This document shows, piece after piece, positions 16,304 to 26,198 of a stretch of 64,000 nt of DNA (the stretch's first letter is position 1; the number at the start of each line of letters is the position of its first letter). The position numbers and the translations under genes were made by a program. The notes under the pieces were generated by a model, which worked only from the letters and a program-made list of their open reading frames with translations, was not told the DNA's origin and ran no database searches. Source of the stretch: Vibrio ziniensis (GTDB lineage Bacteria; Pseudomonadota; Gammaproteobacteria; Enterobacterales; Vibrionaceae); the NCBI RefSeq assembly GCF_011064285.1, contig NZ_CP049331.1:558001-622000 (forward strand). Direction: 5' to 3'.

Positions 16304-19300
16304 ATGTTTGCGTTAATTGATGCGGCATTGTCGCGTACTCGAACGATGCTCGTGCTACTAGTTTTCATTCTTGTAGCTGGGGCATTAACCTATGTCACGA
16401 TTCCTAAAGAATCGAGTCCAGATATAACGATCCCAATTATCTATGTTTCCGTTTCTCATCAGGGTATTTCACCGGATGATGCTGAACGCCTTATTGCCCG
16501 CCCCTTAGAGCAGGAATTACGCTCTATTGAAGGCATTAAGGAGATGACATCTAACTCATCAGAAGGTTACGCTTCCGTCGTGCTTGAGTTTAACGTCGGT
16601 GTCGATCTTGATAAAGCAATGGCCGATGTGCGTGATGCGGTAGATTTAGCTAAGCCCAAACTACCTGCAGATAGTGATGAGCCAACCGTTAACGAAGTGA
16701 CATTGGCAAATGCTCAACCCGTACTATCGGTTGTGCTATATGGCACAGTACCTGAACGTGGCATTGTGCAAATAGCGCGCTTACTAAGAGACAAGCTGGA
16801 GAGTTTTCGACAAGTTCTTGAAGTGGATATTGCGGGTGATAGGGAAGACATTGTTGAGATCATTGTTGATCCGCTACTCATGGAAAGTTATGGGTTAGAT
16901 CAAGGGGATATTTACAACCTGATTGCGTTGAATAACCGTGTTGTCGCTGCTGGATTTGTTGATACTGGCTATGGTCGATTCTCGGTCAAAGTTCCGTCGG
17001 TATTTGATTCAATAAAAGATGTTTTAGAGTTGCCAGTCAAAGTAGATGGCAAACAAGTCATCACGTTTGGGGATATTGCTACAGTAAGACGAGCATTTAG
17101 AGACCCGAGTTCATTCGCAAGACTGGATGGAAAATCAGCGATTGTTTTGGATGTTAAAAAGCGCGCGGGTGAGAACATCATCGAGACGGTAGAGCTTGTT
17201 AAAACAGTTATTCGTGAAGCGCAAAAGCGAGAAGACTGGCCATCCAATCTATTAGTTAAGTATACATGGGATGAATCTCAAGATGTTGAGATGATGCTTA
17301 ATGACTTACAGAACAATGTGCTATCGGCCATTATTCTTGTGGTTATTGTGATCATTGCTGTGTTGGGTGCCAGAACCGCGCTGTTGGTGGGGGTATCTAT
17401 TCCTGGTTCGTTCTTAATTGGTTTGCTTTCTCTTTCGGTATTTGGCTTGACGGTTAATATCATTGTCTTATTCGCTCTCATTATGGCAGTCGGTATGTTA
17501 GTGGACGGAGCGATTGTTGTTACTGAATTTGCTGACAGAAGAATGCTGGAAGGAATGCCAAGAGGGGAGGCGTATCGTGATGCTGCGAAACGTATGGCAT
17601 GGCCAATTACAGCTTCGACTGCGACCACGCTTGCAGCATTTGCTCCATTGCTGTTTTGGCCTGATGTGACTGGTGAGTTTATGAGGTATCTTCCTCTGAC
17701 TCTGATTGCTACTTTAACCGCTTCACTCATTATGGCGATGTTGTTTGTACCTGTATTAGGTAGTGTAATGGGACGTCCGCAAAATGTGACAGCAGAAACT
17801 CGAGCAAACATGGTCGCTCTACATGATTGTGACTTTGAAAAAGCTACGGGCATTACAAAACTTTACTACAAGACTCTTTCTATCGCGTTACATCATCCGC
17901 TGAAAATTCTGATTAGTGCGATCGTAATGTCTGTCGCGATTGGCTTTTCTTATGTGAAAGCAGGAAATGGCGTGGAATTTTTCCCAGAAGTCGACCCTCC
18001 ATATTTCAACGTGAAAGTGCGTTCTTATGGCGACCTTTCTATCAACGAAAAAGACGCCATCATGCGCGAAATTGAACAAGTTATGTTTGGTCATGATGAG
18101 TTTGAAAGTGTTTATACCCGAACGGGCGGTGATGATGTGATTGGTCAGATTCAGGTGAAACCTGTGGACTGGCAATATCGCCGTAAAGTGATGACCATCA
18201 TTGATGAGCTGAAACAGACAACCGACAAGTTCTCTGGTGTGGAAATTGAGTACAAGTTCCCTGATGCAGGGCCGCCTGTAGAACATGATGTAGTAATAGA
18301 GTTGTCAGGCAATAACCCTCAAGAGTTAGAACTCGCAGCGAAAACGGTTCGTCATTGGGCTGACAGTAATGCCGCTTTTACCAATATTAGTGACACGTCT
18401 TCAAAACCGGGTATTGACTGGCGAATTGATATTCGTCGTGACGATGCTTCTCGCTTTGCAGCCGATGCTACTTTGGTTGGCAATACGGTTCAGTTTGTCA
18501 CCAACGGTTTGAAAATTGGTGACTATCTGCCTGATGATGCCAATGAAGAAGTGGATATTCTAGTCCGTTATCCAGAAGACAAACGAGATATCGGGCGTTT
18601 TGATCAGCTTCGAGTAAAAACGCCCGCAGGTTTAGTTCCAATTACCAATTTTGCTGAAATTAAACCCGATCATAAGCAAGATACGATAAAGCGCGTCGAT
18701 GGTCGCCGAATTATCAACGTAATGGCTGATTTGAATGAAGGTTATAATCTAGCATTAGAGTTGCCGAAAATTGAACAAGCAATGGATCAGCTCGGGTTTC
18801 CAGCGAGTGTTGAGTTTAGAATGAGGGGGCAGAATGAAGAACAAGAGCATTCAGCGGCTTTCTTAGAAAAGGCATTTTTAGTGGCATTAGTCGCGATGGC
18901 GCTGATTCTAGTGACTCAATTTAACAGCTTCTATCAAGCGTTCCTGATCTTAAGTGCTGTATTGTTCTCGACAGTGGGGGTGTTCGCAGGTTTACTTATT
19001 TTCCAAAAGCCGTTTGGTGTAATTATGTCAGGTATTGGGGTTATTTCTCTCGCAGGTATCGTGGTAAACAACAACATTGTTTTAATTGATACTTATAATC
19101 AACTGATTAAACGCGGTATGGACAAAAAAGAAGCGATACTTCGGACGGGTGTTCAGCGTTTACGACCGGTCATGCTTACTACAATAACCACTATCCTAGG
19201 CTTGCTTCCGATGGTTCTTGAGATGAACATTGATCTCATTAATCAAAAGATTGAGTTTGGAGCACCGAGTACTCAGTGGTGGTCACAATTGGCAACTGCT

Positions 19301-19393
19301 GTTGCAGGTGGGCTTGCTTTCGCAACGGCTTTGACTCTTGTTCTGACACCGTGCTTACTGATGTTAGGTCGAAATAAGCACAAAGATTTGTAG
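16304..19393 (+). CDS. RND family efflux pump, inner-membrane permease
   Basis: 1029 residues, the usual RND length, with two halves of one plus five membrane helices and large periplasmic loops. N-terminus FALIDAALSRTRTMLVLLVF. The TM4 motif is GMLVDGAIVV: Asp401 is present but the next residue is Gly402 where AcrB has a second Asp. In TM10 (AGIVVNNNIVLID) Asn922 replaces the AcrB relay lysine. Many non-AcrB RND transporters share this NNxIVLID type. Likely exports hydrophobic toxicants or metabolites by proton antiport; the substrate is unknown. AGGAGG lies upstream. Vibrios carry an orthologous pair at the same place between erpA and the M23 gene. Confidence 0.9.
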   Translation: MFALIDAALSRTRTMLVLLVFILVAGALTYVTIPKESSPDITIPIIYVSVSHQGISPDDAERLIARPLEQELRSIEGIKEMTSNSSEGYASVVLEFNVGVDLDKAMADVRDAVDLAKPKLPADSDEPTVNEVTLANAQPVLSVVLYGTVPERGIVQIARLLRDKLESFRQVLEVDIAGDREDIVEIIVDPLLMESYGLDQGDIYNLIALNNRVVAAGFVDTGYGRFSVKVPSVFDSIKDVLELPVKVDGKQVITFGDIATVRRAFRDPSSFARLDGKSAIVLDVKKRAGENIIETVELVKTVIREAQKREDWPSNLLVKYTWDESQDVEMMLNDLQNNVLSAIILVVIVIIAVLGARTALLVGVSIPGSFLIGLLSLSVFGLTVNIIVLFALIMAVGMLVDGAIVVTEFADRRMLEGMPRGEAYRDAAKRMAWPITASTATTLAAFAPLLFWPDVTGEFMRYLPLTLIATLTASLIMAMLFVPVLGSVMGRPQNVTAETRANMVALHDCDFEKATGITKLYYKTLSIALHHPLKILISAIVMSVAIGFSYVKAGNGVEFFPEVDPPYFNVKVRSYGDLSINEKDAIMREIEQVMFGHDEFESVYTRTGGDDVIGQIQVKPVDWQYRRKVMTIIDELKQTTDKFSGVEIEYKFPDAGPPVEHDVVIELSGNNPQELELAAKTVRHWADSNAAFTNISDTSSKPGIDWRIDIRRDDASRFAADATLVGNTVQFVTNGLKIGDYLPDDANEEVDILVRYPEDKRDIGRFDQLRVKTPAGLVPITNFAEIKPDHKQDTIKRVDGRRIINVMADLNEGYNLALELPKIEQAMDQLGFPASVEFRMRGQNEEQEHSAAFLEKAFLVALVAMALILVTQFNSFYQAFLILSAVLFSTVGVFAGLLIFQKPFGVIMSGIGVISLAGIVVNNNIVLIDTYNQLIKRGMDKKEAILRTGVQRLRPVMLTTITTILGLLPMVLEMNIDLINQKIEFGAPSTQWWSQLATAVAGGLAFATALTLVLTPCLLMLGRNKHKDL

Positions 19394-19416
19394 CTTCTCT
19401 TAGAGTTCACATGTGT

Positions 19417-19445
19417 AAAGGGCTGAGTATGATTTTCAGCCCTTT
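19417..19445. terminator. Terminator between the RND pump gene and the convergent M23 gene
   Basis: AAAGGGCTGA pairs with TCAGCCCTTT around a 9-base loop. The stem's own terminal U-run and the A-run on the other side allow action on both strands. Confidence 0.75.
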
Positions 19446-19480
19446 AGTCTGCAATTTATCTACTGTTAAGATAATAGTTA

Positions 19481-20770
19481 TTAGTTTGCGTATAACAGTT
19501 GGCTGTATCTATCTAAACGTTGCAATCTAATCTCTGCATTAGCAATAAAAGTTTGTTTTGCCTTGCCTGTTAAAGATTGTGATTGCGGTAGAGAAACCGT
19601 CCGTGGGTTTTTATGAACACCATTAACCAAGAATTCATAATGCAGATGTGCGCCAGTTACACGACCTGAACGACCTAAAGTACCTATAACCTGTCCTTGT
19701 TTCACTCTCTGACCTGTTTTTACTGTCCGCTTAGTTAAATGCAGGTACTTGGTGATGTAAGTATTGCTGTGGCGAATGAAAATATAATTACCGTTGAACT
19801 GGTTGTAGCTTGATTTTTCCACTACACCATCACCTGCTGCCCAAATAGGAGTGCCGATTGGCGCGACATAATCTGTACCTCGGTGCGCTTTAACTTGACC
19901 AGTAACTGGATGGAGTCGACTTGGGTTGAAATTAGAAGAGACGCGACGGAAATCAAGAGGGGAGCGCAAGAAAGCTTTCTTCATTGCTCGTCCATTTGGA
20001 TCATAATAGTTACCCGTAGTGTCATCGAGCACTGCAGTAAAGTTTGTACCTTGGTTAATAAAGGTTGCTGCAATGATATTGCCACGCCCGACCACTTCAC
20101 CTTCTACAATCTTCTCTTGATATAGCAGTTTGAAGCTATCCCCAGAACGGATATCGAGAGCAAAATCGATATCCCAGCCGAAAATTCCTGCCAGTTCCAT
20201 TATTTGGTTTGCAGTTAGACCCGCTGATATTGCCGCATTCCAGAAGTTGGAAGTGATTTCAGCTTCGGCATAATTGTATTGATAGAAGATTTCTTTCTTA
20301 TCTAATTGTGAGACGTAACCATTTTCGGATTGAGTGACTATAAAGGTCTCATAAGCACTGAGGTTACGTTTTAGCTGAATGAGTTCATTTTGCTCATTAA
20401 AGCCGAATTGAATTTCATCACCGGGGCGCAGTCGGCTGAGTTGATCATTAATGTCATCATTACTGGATGTCAGGTTGTATAACTGTCTGGCGCTGAGTCC
20501 AATGCGTTGAAACAAGACGGCAGCACTTTCTCCAGAGCGAACCTTATGTTTTTCCCAACGCAAAATAGCAGTAGGAAGAATGGTTGTACCTGGTGATAAG
20601 GCTTCACTGTTGATAGCAAGCGGGTAGTGACGGCCAACTTCTAGTTTTTCAGGATTTTTTTGCAGCGACTCAGGACTAGGCAAGAATAGCAAAGCAAATA
20701 CGATGAGCGCGCTGCACAAAGCGATTAAAGTACGATGAATCCATGGAAGACGAGTGAAAATAGAAAGCAT
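19481..20770 (-). CDS. M23 family peptidoglycan DD-endopeptidase (MepM/Shy-type)
   Basis: 429 residues. An N-terminal membrane anchor (TLIALCSALIVFALLFL), then a LysM/OapA-like region (KHKVRSGESAAVLFQRIGLS), a middle domain and the M23 lysostaphin-type catalytic domain. Zinc ligands are seen in HRGTDYVAP and the HxH of GAHLHYEF. It cleaves stem-peptide crosslinks in the periplasm to permit sidewall growth. The relatives are E. coli MepM and the Vibrio Shy endopeptidases; by position it probably corresponds to ShyC, but I am not sure enough to name it. The ribosome-binding site is poor. Confidence 0.88.
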   Translation of the reverse strand: MLSIFTRLPWIHRTLIALCSALIVFALLFLPSPESLQKNPEKLEVGRHYPLAINSEALSPGTTILPTAILRWEKHKVRSGESAAVLFQRIGLSARQLYNLTSSNDDINDQLSRLRPGDEIQFGFNEQNELIQLKRNLSAYETFIVTQSENGYVSQLDKKEIFYQYNYAEAEITSNFWNAAISAGLTANQIMELAGIFGWDIDFALDIRSGDSFKLLYQEKIVEGEVVGRGNIIAATFINQGTNFTAVLDDTTGNYYDPNGRAMKKAFLRSPLDFRRVSSNFNPSRLHPVTGQVKAHRGTDYVAPIGTPIWAAGDGVVEKSSYNQFNGNYIFIRHSNTYITKYLHLTKRTVKTGQRVKQGQVIGTLGRSGRVTGAHLHYEFLVNGVHKNPRTVSLPQSQSLTGKAKQTFIANAEIRLQRLDRYSQLLYAN

Positions 20771-20806
20771 ACTCGGGGGTCATTCAGTTAATAATTAATA
20801 AAATAT

Positions 20807-20827
20807 CCAGTTACGTAGTCTAACTGG
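20807..20827. other. Inverted repeat between the divergent M23 and tyrS genes
   Basis: CCAGTTA pairs with TAACTGG around seven bases in the 131-base divergent intergenic region. It could be an operator or a leader hairpin for the M23 gene; there is no further support. Confidence 0.35.
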
Positions 20828-20901
20828 TTTCAAAATGCATCGCTATTCAAGTAAGATGTCGAACTATTAAATTTTTGCCAAATCTGTGGGAGTGAACAAG
20901 A

Positions 20902-22089
20902 ATGGCGAGTATTGAAGCGGCTTTAGCTGAAATTAAACGTGGTGTTGAGGAACTAATTCCTGAAGAAGAGCTGATTGCTAAGCTTAAAGAAGGCCGTCCT
21001 TTACGTATTAAATTGGGTGCCGATCCAACAGCACCAGATATTCATTTAGGTCACACTGTGATTCTGAATAAATTACGTACTTTCCAAGACTTAGGTCATG
21101 ACGTTACTTTCCTTATCGGTGACTTTACAGGTATGGTTGGTGACCCAACGGGTAAAAACACCACTCGTCCACCACTAACGCGTGAAGACGTGTTACGTAA
21201 TGCTGAAACTTACAAGCAACAAGTATTTAAGATCCTAGATCCAGCTAAAACAAAGATTCAGTTTAACTCTGAATGGCTGTCAGAACTTGGTGCTGAAGGT
21301 ATGATTCGTCTGGCTGCAAACCAAACGGTAGCTCGTATGCTAGAGCGTGATGACTTTAAAAAGCGTTACGCAGGTGGTCAGCCAATTGCTATTCATGAAT
21401 TCATGTACCCACTCCTACAAGGTTATGACTCAGTAGCAATGGAAACGGACGTAGAGCTTGGTGGTACTGACCAAAAATTCAACTTATTGATGGGACGTGA
21501 GCTGCAAAAGTCTCACGGACAAAAACCTCAAGTAGTGTTGATGATGCCTCTATTAGTTGGTTTAGACGGTGAGAAGAAAATGTCTAAATCGGCGCACAAC
21601 TACATTGGTGTCAGTGAATCTCCAAGCGAAATGTTCGGTAAAATCATGTCTATCTCTGACGATCTGATGTGGAGCTACTACGAGCTTTTATCATTCCGTC
21701 CTCTAACTGAGCTTGAGCAGATCAAAGCCGATGTAGCAAATGGTGCAAATCCTCGTGATGCTAAGATTCTGCTGGCTAAAGAGATTATTGCTCGTTTCCA
21801 CACTGAAGCTGATGCAGAAGCAGCAGAACAAGAGTTCATCAATCGTTTCCAAAAAGGTGCGATGCCAGATGAGATGCCAGAATTCGAATTTGAAGCGGGT
21901 ATTGCAATCTCTAACCTGCTTAAAGAGGCGGATCTTGTTAACTCAACATCAGATGCTATGCGTATGATTAAGCAAGGTGCTGCTAAACAAGACGGCGAAA
22001 AAATCGAAGATGCGAAGTTAGTTCCTGCTGCTGGTACTTATGTTTACCAAGTGGGTAAGCGTAAATTCGCTCGTGTAACTGTGAAGTAA
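20902..22089 (+). CDS. tyrS: Tyrosyl-tRNA synthetase
   Basis: 395 residues, class I synthetase charging tRNA-Tyr. The HIGH-like motif is HLGHTV and the KMSKS motif is [11 protein letters not shown]-terminal S4-type RNA-binding domain follows ([21 protein letters not shown]). It belongs to the shorter TyrRS subtype found in vibrios and pseudomonads rather than the E. coli type. GGGAG lies eight bases before the ATG. Confidence 0.96.
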   Translation: MASIEAALAEIKRGVEELIPEEELIAKLKEGRPLRIKLGADPTAPDIHLGHTVILNKLRTFQDLGHDVTFLIGDFTGMVGDPTGKNTTRPPLTREDVLRNAETYKQQVFKILDPAKTKIQFNSEWLSELGAEGMIRLAANQTVARMLERDDFKKRYAGGQPIAIHEFMYPLLQGYDSVAMETDVELGGTDQKFNLLMGRELQKSHGQKPQVVLMMPLLVGLDGEKKMSKSAHNYIGVSESPSEMFGKIMSISDDLMWSYYELLSFRPLTELEQIKADVANGANPRDAKILLAKEIIARFHTEADAEAAEQEFINRFQKGAMPDEMPEFEFEAGIAISNLLKEADLVNSTSDAMRMIKQGAAKQDGEKIEDAKLVPAAGTYVYQVGKRKFARVTVK

Positions 22090-22112
22090 TTTGCCGTTAA
22101 TACTTGGATATC

Positions 22113-22136
22113 AAAAAGCGCCTATCGGCGCTTTTT
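22113..22136. terminator. Bidirectional terminator between tyrS and dacB
   Basis: AAAAAGCGCC pairs with GGCGCTTTTT around the loop TATC, giving U-runs on both strands. It lies 24 bases after the tyrS stop and 35 bases past the dacB stop on the other strand. Confidence 0.9.
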
Positions 22137-22170
22137 GTGTTTAGTCTTAGTCTTTTTTGATAGCAATTAG

Positions 22171-23595
22171 CTAATTGCTAAGTTCGATCACTTGGCGGTA
22201 AAAGCCTTTTTCAAACGTGACCAGAGGGGCTTCTACAGGCACTTCACTTTCTACTTCTGGTGGGAAGTAATCAGTAACAAATTGAATGAAAACAGAACTC
22301 GGTTTCCCATTTTTATCTAAACCATATCCCGCCATATTATGAGTCCCATATAGAGAACCACTTTTAGCTTTGATTCTTCCTTTTATGGCCTCGTCACGCA
22401 TGCTACGGCGGTATTGTAGCGTCCCTGTTTCTCCTGAGCTTGGCAGTAAGTCAATCAAACCTAATGAGCTATCGTGCTGCCAGATATAATACAGAACTTG
22501 AAGCATACTCGAAGCCTGAAGTCGATTGTTGCGAGATAAGCCAGAGCCGTCGATCAATTGATCATGTTTAAGCGAAATCCCCGTTTTTTGGGCAATAATT
22601 TCTTTTATTGCTTCAGTGCCATTATTAAAGCTGCCTGCTTGTTGGTAGACATGTAATCCAATGGTTTTAGTTAGAGTGTCGGCGATAAGGTTATCCGAAT
22701 CTTTTAGCATGGTTTCTAGTAACACTTGGAGAGATTCGGACTGATGAGTTGCTAATATTTTTCCTTTCTCTGGCATTGTCCCTATTTTTATTTCTCCTTT
22801 TAGCGATATACCGAGTTGGTTGAGTAGCCGGTAAATAATTCTTTGTGCGTATAATTCGGTATTTTGGACAGCAAATTTTAACGGTAGAGGCTTACTTCGT
22901 TCTGTCAAACAGCCAGAAAGTAGGTAGTGGTTTTCGTGGTTTGGATAGAGTTCCAAATCACAATGGCTCTGTTTTTGTTGTTCTTCGCTGACCGATTGAG
23001 CATTTGTCATTACATAAACGGGATATTGCTCTGGTACGTAGACACGAGTTTGACCGTCTTTCTCAGTGTAAATAGATGATTGAATACAATTCCCATCAAT
23101 GTTTATAGAACTTACCGGAGCGCTATAGCATATTCCTGTGACATCCCATGGCCACCCGACGGCTTTCTCATAACCATTAAAAACCGTGTTATCTATCCAA
23201 AGGTCGCCTGATATTATTCCATTATTTTGCAGTTTTATTTTTGCTAATAGCTCATTAATGTGGGCGGTCGATAGTGTTGGATCGCCGGAAAAAATCAGTG
23301 AATAACCTTGCGAAGATTCGGTTAACTTAGTCTGGAAGCGAAATTCATCACCTAGTGCCAATTTGGCTGCTAGGGCAGTGATGACTTTTAAAGTACTAGC
23401 AGGGGGGAAGTATTGATTGATTGCTTGAGTATCAACATCAACCTTATCATCGAGTTTCTTTAGTATCAGCGTATAGCGGGTTGACTCTGGTAGAGGATCA
23501 GATACTTGGCTTGCCTTGGTTTCAAACGAAGCTAAGTTGTTTGTGGTAGCAAGTAGTAGTATCGAAAGGATTTTGAATAAGGGTATACGCTGCAT
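22171..23595 (-). CDS. dacB: D-alanyl-D-alanine carboxypeptidase/endopeptidase (PBP4)
   Basis: 474 residues, peptidase family S13. Signal peptide, then the three penicillin-binding motifs: SxxK as STLK (Ser67, Lys70), SxN as SGLSRNN and KTG as KSGSLYG. It trims and cleaves peptidoglycan crosslinks in the periplasm. Length matches PBP4 with its inserted domains between motifs 1 and 2. No good Shine-Dalgarno precedes the ATG at 23595, so translation may be weak. Confidence 0.93.
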   Translation of the reverse strand: MQRIPLFKILSILLLATTNNLASFETKASQVSDPLPESTRYTLILKKLDDKVDVDTQAINQYFPPASTLKVITALAAKLALGDEFRFQTKLTESSQGYSLIFSGDPTLSTAHINELLAKIKLQNNGIISGDLWIDNTVFNGYEKAVGWPWDVTGICYSAPVSSINIDGNCIQSSIYTEKDGQTRVYVPEQYPVYVMTNAQSVSEEQQKQSHCDLELYPNHENHYLLSGCLTERSKPLPLKFAVQNTELYAQRIIYRLLNQLGISLKGEIKIGTMPEKGKILATHQSESLQVLLETMLKDSDNLIADTLTKTIGLHVYQQAGSFNNGTEAIKEIIAQKTGISLKHDQLIDGSGLSRNNRLQASSMLQVLYYIWQHDSSLGLIDLLPSSGETGTLQYRRSMRDEAIKGRIKAKSGSLYGTHNMAGYGLDKNGKPSSVFIQFVTDYFPPEVESEVPVEAPLVTFEKGFYRQVIELSN

Positions 23596-23690
23596 AGGGG
23601 ATTGTACTATTAGCTAAAAATGCAATCAGTATAAAGTGTTAGCGATGAACTTTCATTGTCAGTAATCGTGAATTTGCCTTATTAAAATAA

Positions 23691-23716
23691 AAAACGCCTG
23701 CAAATGCAGGCGTTTT
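23691..23716 (-). terminator. Intrinsic terminator of ompU
   Basis: AAAACGCCTGCA pairs with TGCAGGCGTTTT around two bases, followed on the minus strand by TTATTTTAAT. It lies 22 bases past the ompU stop. Confidence 0.9.
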
Positions 23717-23737
23717 AATTATAAGACTGTACTTATA

Positions 23738-24712
23738 TTAGAAATCGTAACGCATACCAATTACTGCTTCGTCTTCTGATGCAACTTTACCCACATCATC
23801 AGAGTCAAGCAGGTTTAGGTTGTAAGAGATGTAGCTGCGGAAGTTTGGTTTGAAGAAATAAGTTGCATCAATTGCAAAGTTATCTGCTTCTAGACCAACA
23901 ACATTATCTGCATCAGCGTTGTTATACGTTGTTGAGAATACTGTCTGACCTAGTGTGTAAGAGGCTGCCAATTCAAAACCAGTGTAGTCTTGGTTATCAA
24001 CTTCACCATCAGTGAAAGTACCAGCGAAGTACAAGTCACCCATAGTGTAAGAAGCTGCTAGCATGAATTCGTTAGAATCTGCTTGATCTGCGTAACCACC
24101 ACCAAGTTTTAGGCCTGTATCACCTAATGCATAGATTGCTGACAGAGAGTAGCCATCTTCACCGTTGTCTGTATATTGATCATTAACATCATCTTCAACA
24201 CGATCAGCAAAACGGTAGCTTGCTTTTACGCCAAGGTTATCAAATTGACCTTTGTAAGAGATCATGTTGTCAGTACGGTCAGCTGCAGCAAGTTTGTATG
24301 CCGCAGAGTTACCGTGGTAAGCCATGATATCGGTAAAGTCAGTGATAACGCCTAGTGCACCATCGTTTTTACCGTAAGTGATTTCACCAAAAGCACCGCC
24401 GATACCTGCATAAGTGTAACGGTTCATTAGGCTATCTGAACCAGAACTGTCAGTCGAACCTTGATCTGAAGTAGTGAACTCACCTTCGTAGAAACCAACA
24501 GCGTATAGGCTGTCGGTGATCATGCTTTTACCAAGGAAGTTTAGACGAACGCGAGATAGGTCATCTGCTTTGCCATCTTTAAGAGATAGGCGTGCTTCTG
24601 CACGACCACCCATAGTTAGAGTGTCGCCATCTTTGTTGTATAGTTCATTAGCATTTGCACCAGTTGCTACTGCCGCACCAGCCACTGCTAAAGCAATTAG
24701 AGTCTTTTTCAT
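23738..24712 (-). CDS. ompU: Outer membrane porin OmpU
   Basis: 324 residues. A 21-residue signal peptide (MKKTLIALAVAGAAVATGANA) precedes the mature porin NELYNKDGDTLTMGGRAEAR. Alternating beta-strands run to a C-terminal aromatic residue (GMRYDF), as required by the BAM complex. General porin and a major Vibrio outer-membrane protein, in several species activated by ToxR and linked to bile or peptide resistance. AGGATT lies before the ATG. It is smaller than V. cholerae OmpU, mostly in loop regions. Confidence 0.92.
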   Translation of the reverse strand: MKKTLIALAVAGAAVATGANANELYNKDGDTLTMGGRAEARLSLKDGKADDLSRVRLNFLGKSMITDSLYAVGFYEGEFTTSDQGSTDSSGSDSLMNRYTYAGIGGAFGEITYGKNDGALGVITDFTDIMAYHGNSAAYKLAAADRTDNMISYKGQFDNLGVKASYRFADRVEDDVNDQYTDNGEDGYSLSAIYALGDTGLKLGGGYADQADSNEFMLAASYTMGDLYFAGTFTDGEVDNQDYTGFELAASYTLGQTVFSTTYNNADADNVVGLEADNFAIDATYFFKPNFRSYISYNLNLLDSDDVGKVASEDEAVIGMRYDF

Positions 24713-25170
24713 TTTGTAAATCCTAATTTACTGTATGAATAGAAAATAGAGTGTGAATATACTACAACGCACATATCTATCGTCCATTGAATACTTCAGT
24801 CGATCAAGGTCTCTATGTCATGTTTGTGTGAAAGTAACACAGACAAGTTTAGTGACCTTGCGGATATTGCGTAGTTAGATTTAACCCTCAAAGTTCCGTC
24901 TCTGGTTAGTAAAATGATATAAAAAACACAATTGCACGCTGTTTTTTATGGGTCGATTGTAGTTATATGTATGATTTCCAATATTTTTGATTTTGTTTTT
25001 GTAGCTATGTGACTGAGTTTAATGTTGAATTATTTATCTTTTTTTATTTTTTATCGTCGTTAAATGCTTGAGATAAGTGAGATCTAGATCGTTATTGTGT
25101 AAGGGTTTGTGCGCAGAAAGCCAATTCTTGTATCTAAATTTTAATTTGGATGATTTCGGCAGAAACTTTG
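24713..25170. other. AT-rich divergent region between ompU and greA
   Basis: No open frame is supported. The stretch near 24910-24960 and the T-rich run near 25030 look like a regulated porin upstream region. ToxR control is plausible from the family, but no clear site or promoter hexamers for ompU could be assigned by eye. Confidence 0.4.
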
Positions 25171-25201
25171 TTTACACTTAGCCAAAATACGTTTATCTAA
25201 T
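25171..25201 (+). promoter_or_regulatory. Likely sigma-70 promoter of greA
   Basis: TTTACA at 25171 is followed after 17 bases by TATCTA, overlapping the alternative -10 TCTAAT at 25196. The greA leader begins just downstream. Confidence 0.5.
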
Positions 25202-25240
25202 ACAGCCTATCTCCCTAGGGATGTTAGGCTGTTTCGTTTT
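25202..25240 (+). terminator. Terminator-like hairpin in the greA leader (attenuator)
   Basis: ACAGCCTA pairs with TAGGCTGT, enclosing the inner palindrome TCCCTAGGGA, and TTTCGTTTT follows. It lies between the greA promoter and its start codon, so some transcripts should end here. E. coli greA makes short leader RNAs (GraL) in the same way; equivalence is inferred. Confidence 0.65.
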
Positions 25241-25272
25241 GTCCAAAGGTAGCTTTGGCATAGAGGTATAAA

Positions 25273-25746
25273 ATGGAAAAAGTTCCTATGACAGTACGTG
25301 GCGAGAAGTTGCTGCGTGATGAACTTGAAAGATTATTGAAATTGCGTCCACAGATTTCTCAAGCAATTGCAGAAGCTCGTGAACTAGGTGACTTAAAAGA
25401 GAATGCGGAATACCATGCAGCTCGTGAAGAGCAAGGTATCTGTGAAGCTCAAATCCGTGATATCGAATACAAGCTATCTGTTGCTCAAGTTATCGATGTA
25501 ACGAAAATGGATAAGACAGGCAAGGTTATTTTTGGCGCTACAGTGACACTGATCGATGTTGATACTGATGAAGAAAAAACTTACCAAATTGTTGGTGATG
25601 ATGAAGCAGATATCAAAGCTGGTCGTATTTCTGTAAGTTCACCGATTGCTCGTGGTCTAATTGCAAAAAGTGAAGGCGACGAAGTCACTATCGTGACTCC
25701 TGGTGGCGACAAAGTGTTTGAAATTGACAGAGTAGATTACATCTAA
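25273..25746 (+). CDS. greA: Transcription elongation factor GreA
   Basis: 157 residues, the usual length. The N-terminal antiparallel coiled coil contains the acidic tip region ([18 protein letters not shown]) that enters the RNA polymerase secondary channel and stimulates cleavage of backtracked RNA. The C-terminal FKBP-like domain follows. The start [10 protein letters not shown] matches the family (E. coli MQAIPMTLRG). TAGAGG lies upstream of the ATG. Confidence 0.97.
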   Translation: MEKVPMTVRGEKLLRDELERLLKLRPQISQAIAEARELGDLKENAEYHAAREEQGICEAQIRDIEYKLSVAQVIDVTKMDKTGKVIFGATVTLIDVDTDEEKTYQIVGDDEADIKAGRISVSSPIARGLIAKSEGDEVTIVTPGGDKVFEIDRVDYI

Positions 25747-25775
25747 TCGTTGAGTTTTAAGCTAGCCCAAAATAT

Positions 25776-25801
25776 AAAAAGGTCGCAGTAGCGACCTTTT
25801 T
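25776..25801. terminator. Bidirectional terminator between greA and yhbY
   Basis: AAAAAGGTCGC pairs with GCGACCTTTTT around a 4-base loop. U-runs form on both strands, and it lies between convergent genes. Confidence 0.9.
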
Positions 25802-25843
25802 GTAATCTTAAGTAACAATTTGTTTTATTGCTTAACAGCTTTA

Positions 25844-26140
25844 TTACTTACGAGGTAGTTCAATCTTACGCTGCTCTGAAGGACGATACAGAACCAGTAC
25901 CTTACCAATAACTTGTACTTTTTCTGCTTTAGTCTCTCGAACGATCGCATCGACAATGAGTTGTTTTGTCTCGCGATCTTCAGACACCACTTTCACTTTA
26001 ATCAGTTCGTGGTGGTCAAGCGCAATTTCGATTTCTGCTAGAACAGCTTCAGTCAGCCCGTTAGCGCCCATGAGAACGACTGGGTTTAAATGGTGTGCTA
26101 GACCTTTTAGGTGCTGCTTTTGTTTGTTGCTTAGGTTCAT
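25844..26140 (-). CDS. yhbY: Ribosome assembly RNA-binding protein YhbY (CRM domain)
   Basis: 98 residues, a single CRM domain. The family GxxG-type loop is [14 protein letters not shown], followed by HHELIKVKV. It binds precursors of the 50S subunit. Divergent from rlmE, the standard arrangement in gamma-proteobacteria. Confidence 0.95.
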   Translation of the reverse strand: MNLSNKQKQHLKGLAHHLNPVVLMGANGLTEAVLAEIEIALDHHELIKVKVVSEDRETKQLIVDAIVRETKAEKVQVIGKVLVLYRPSEQRKIELPRK

Positions 26141-26198
26141 TACGCGCCCAAATTTCTTTATTATCAGGGTTGAAAAAAGCTATTTTAACTCCATCTAT

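Noticed and set aside
17278..17853. 191-codon minus-strand frame inside the RND pump gene
   Set aside because: Shadow of a strongly conserved coding frame; composition follows the pump codons and no protein family is recognised.
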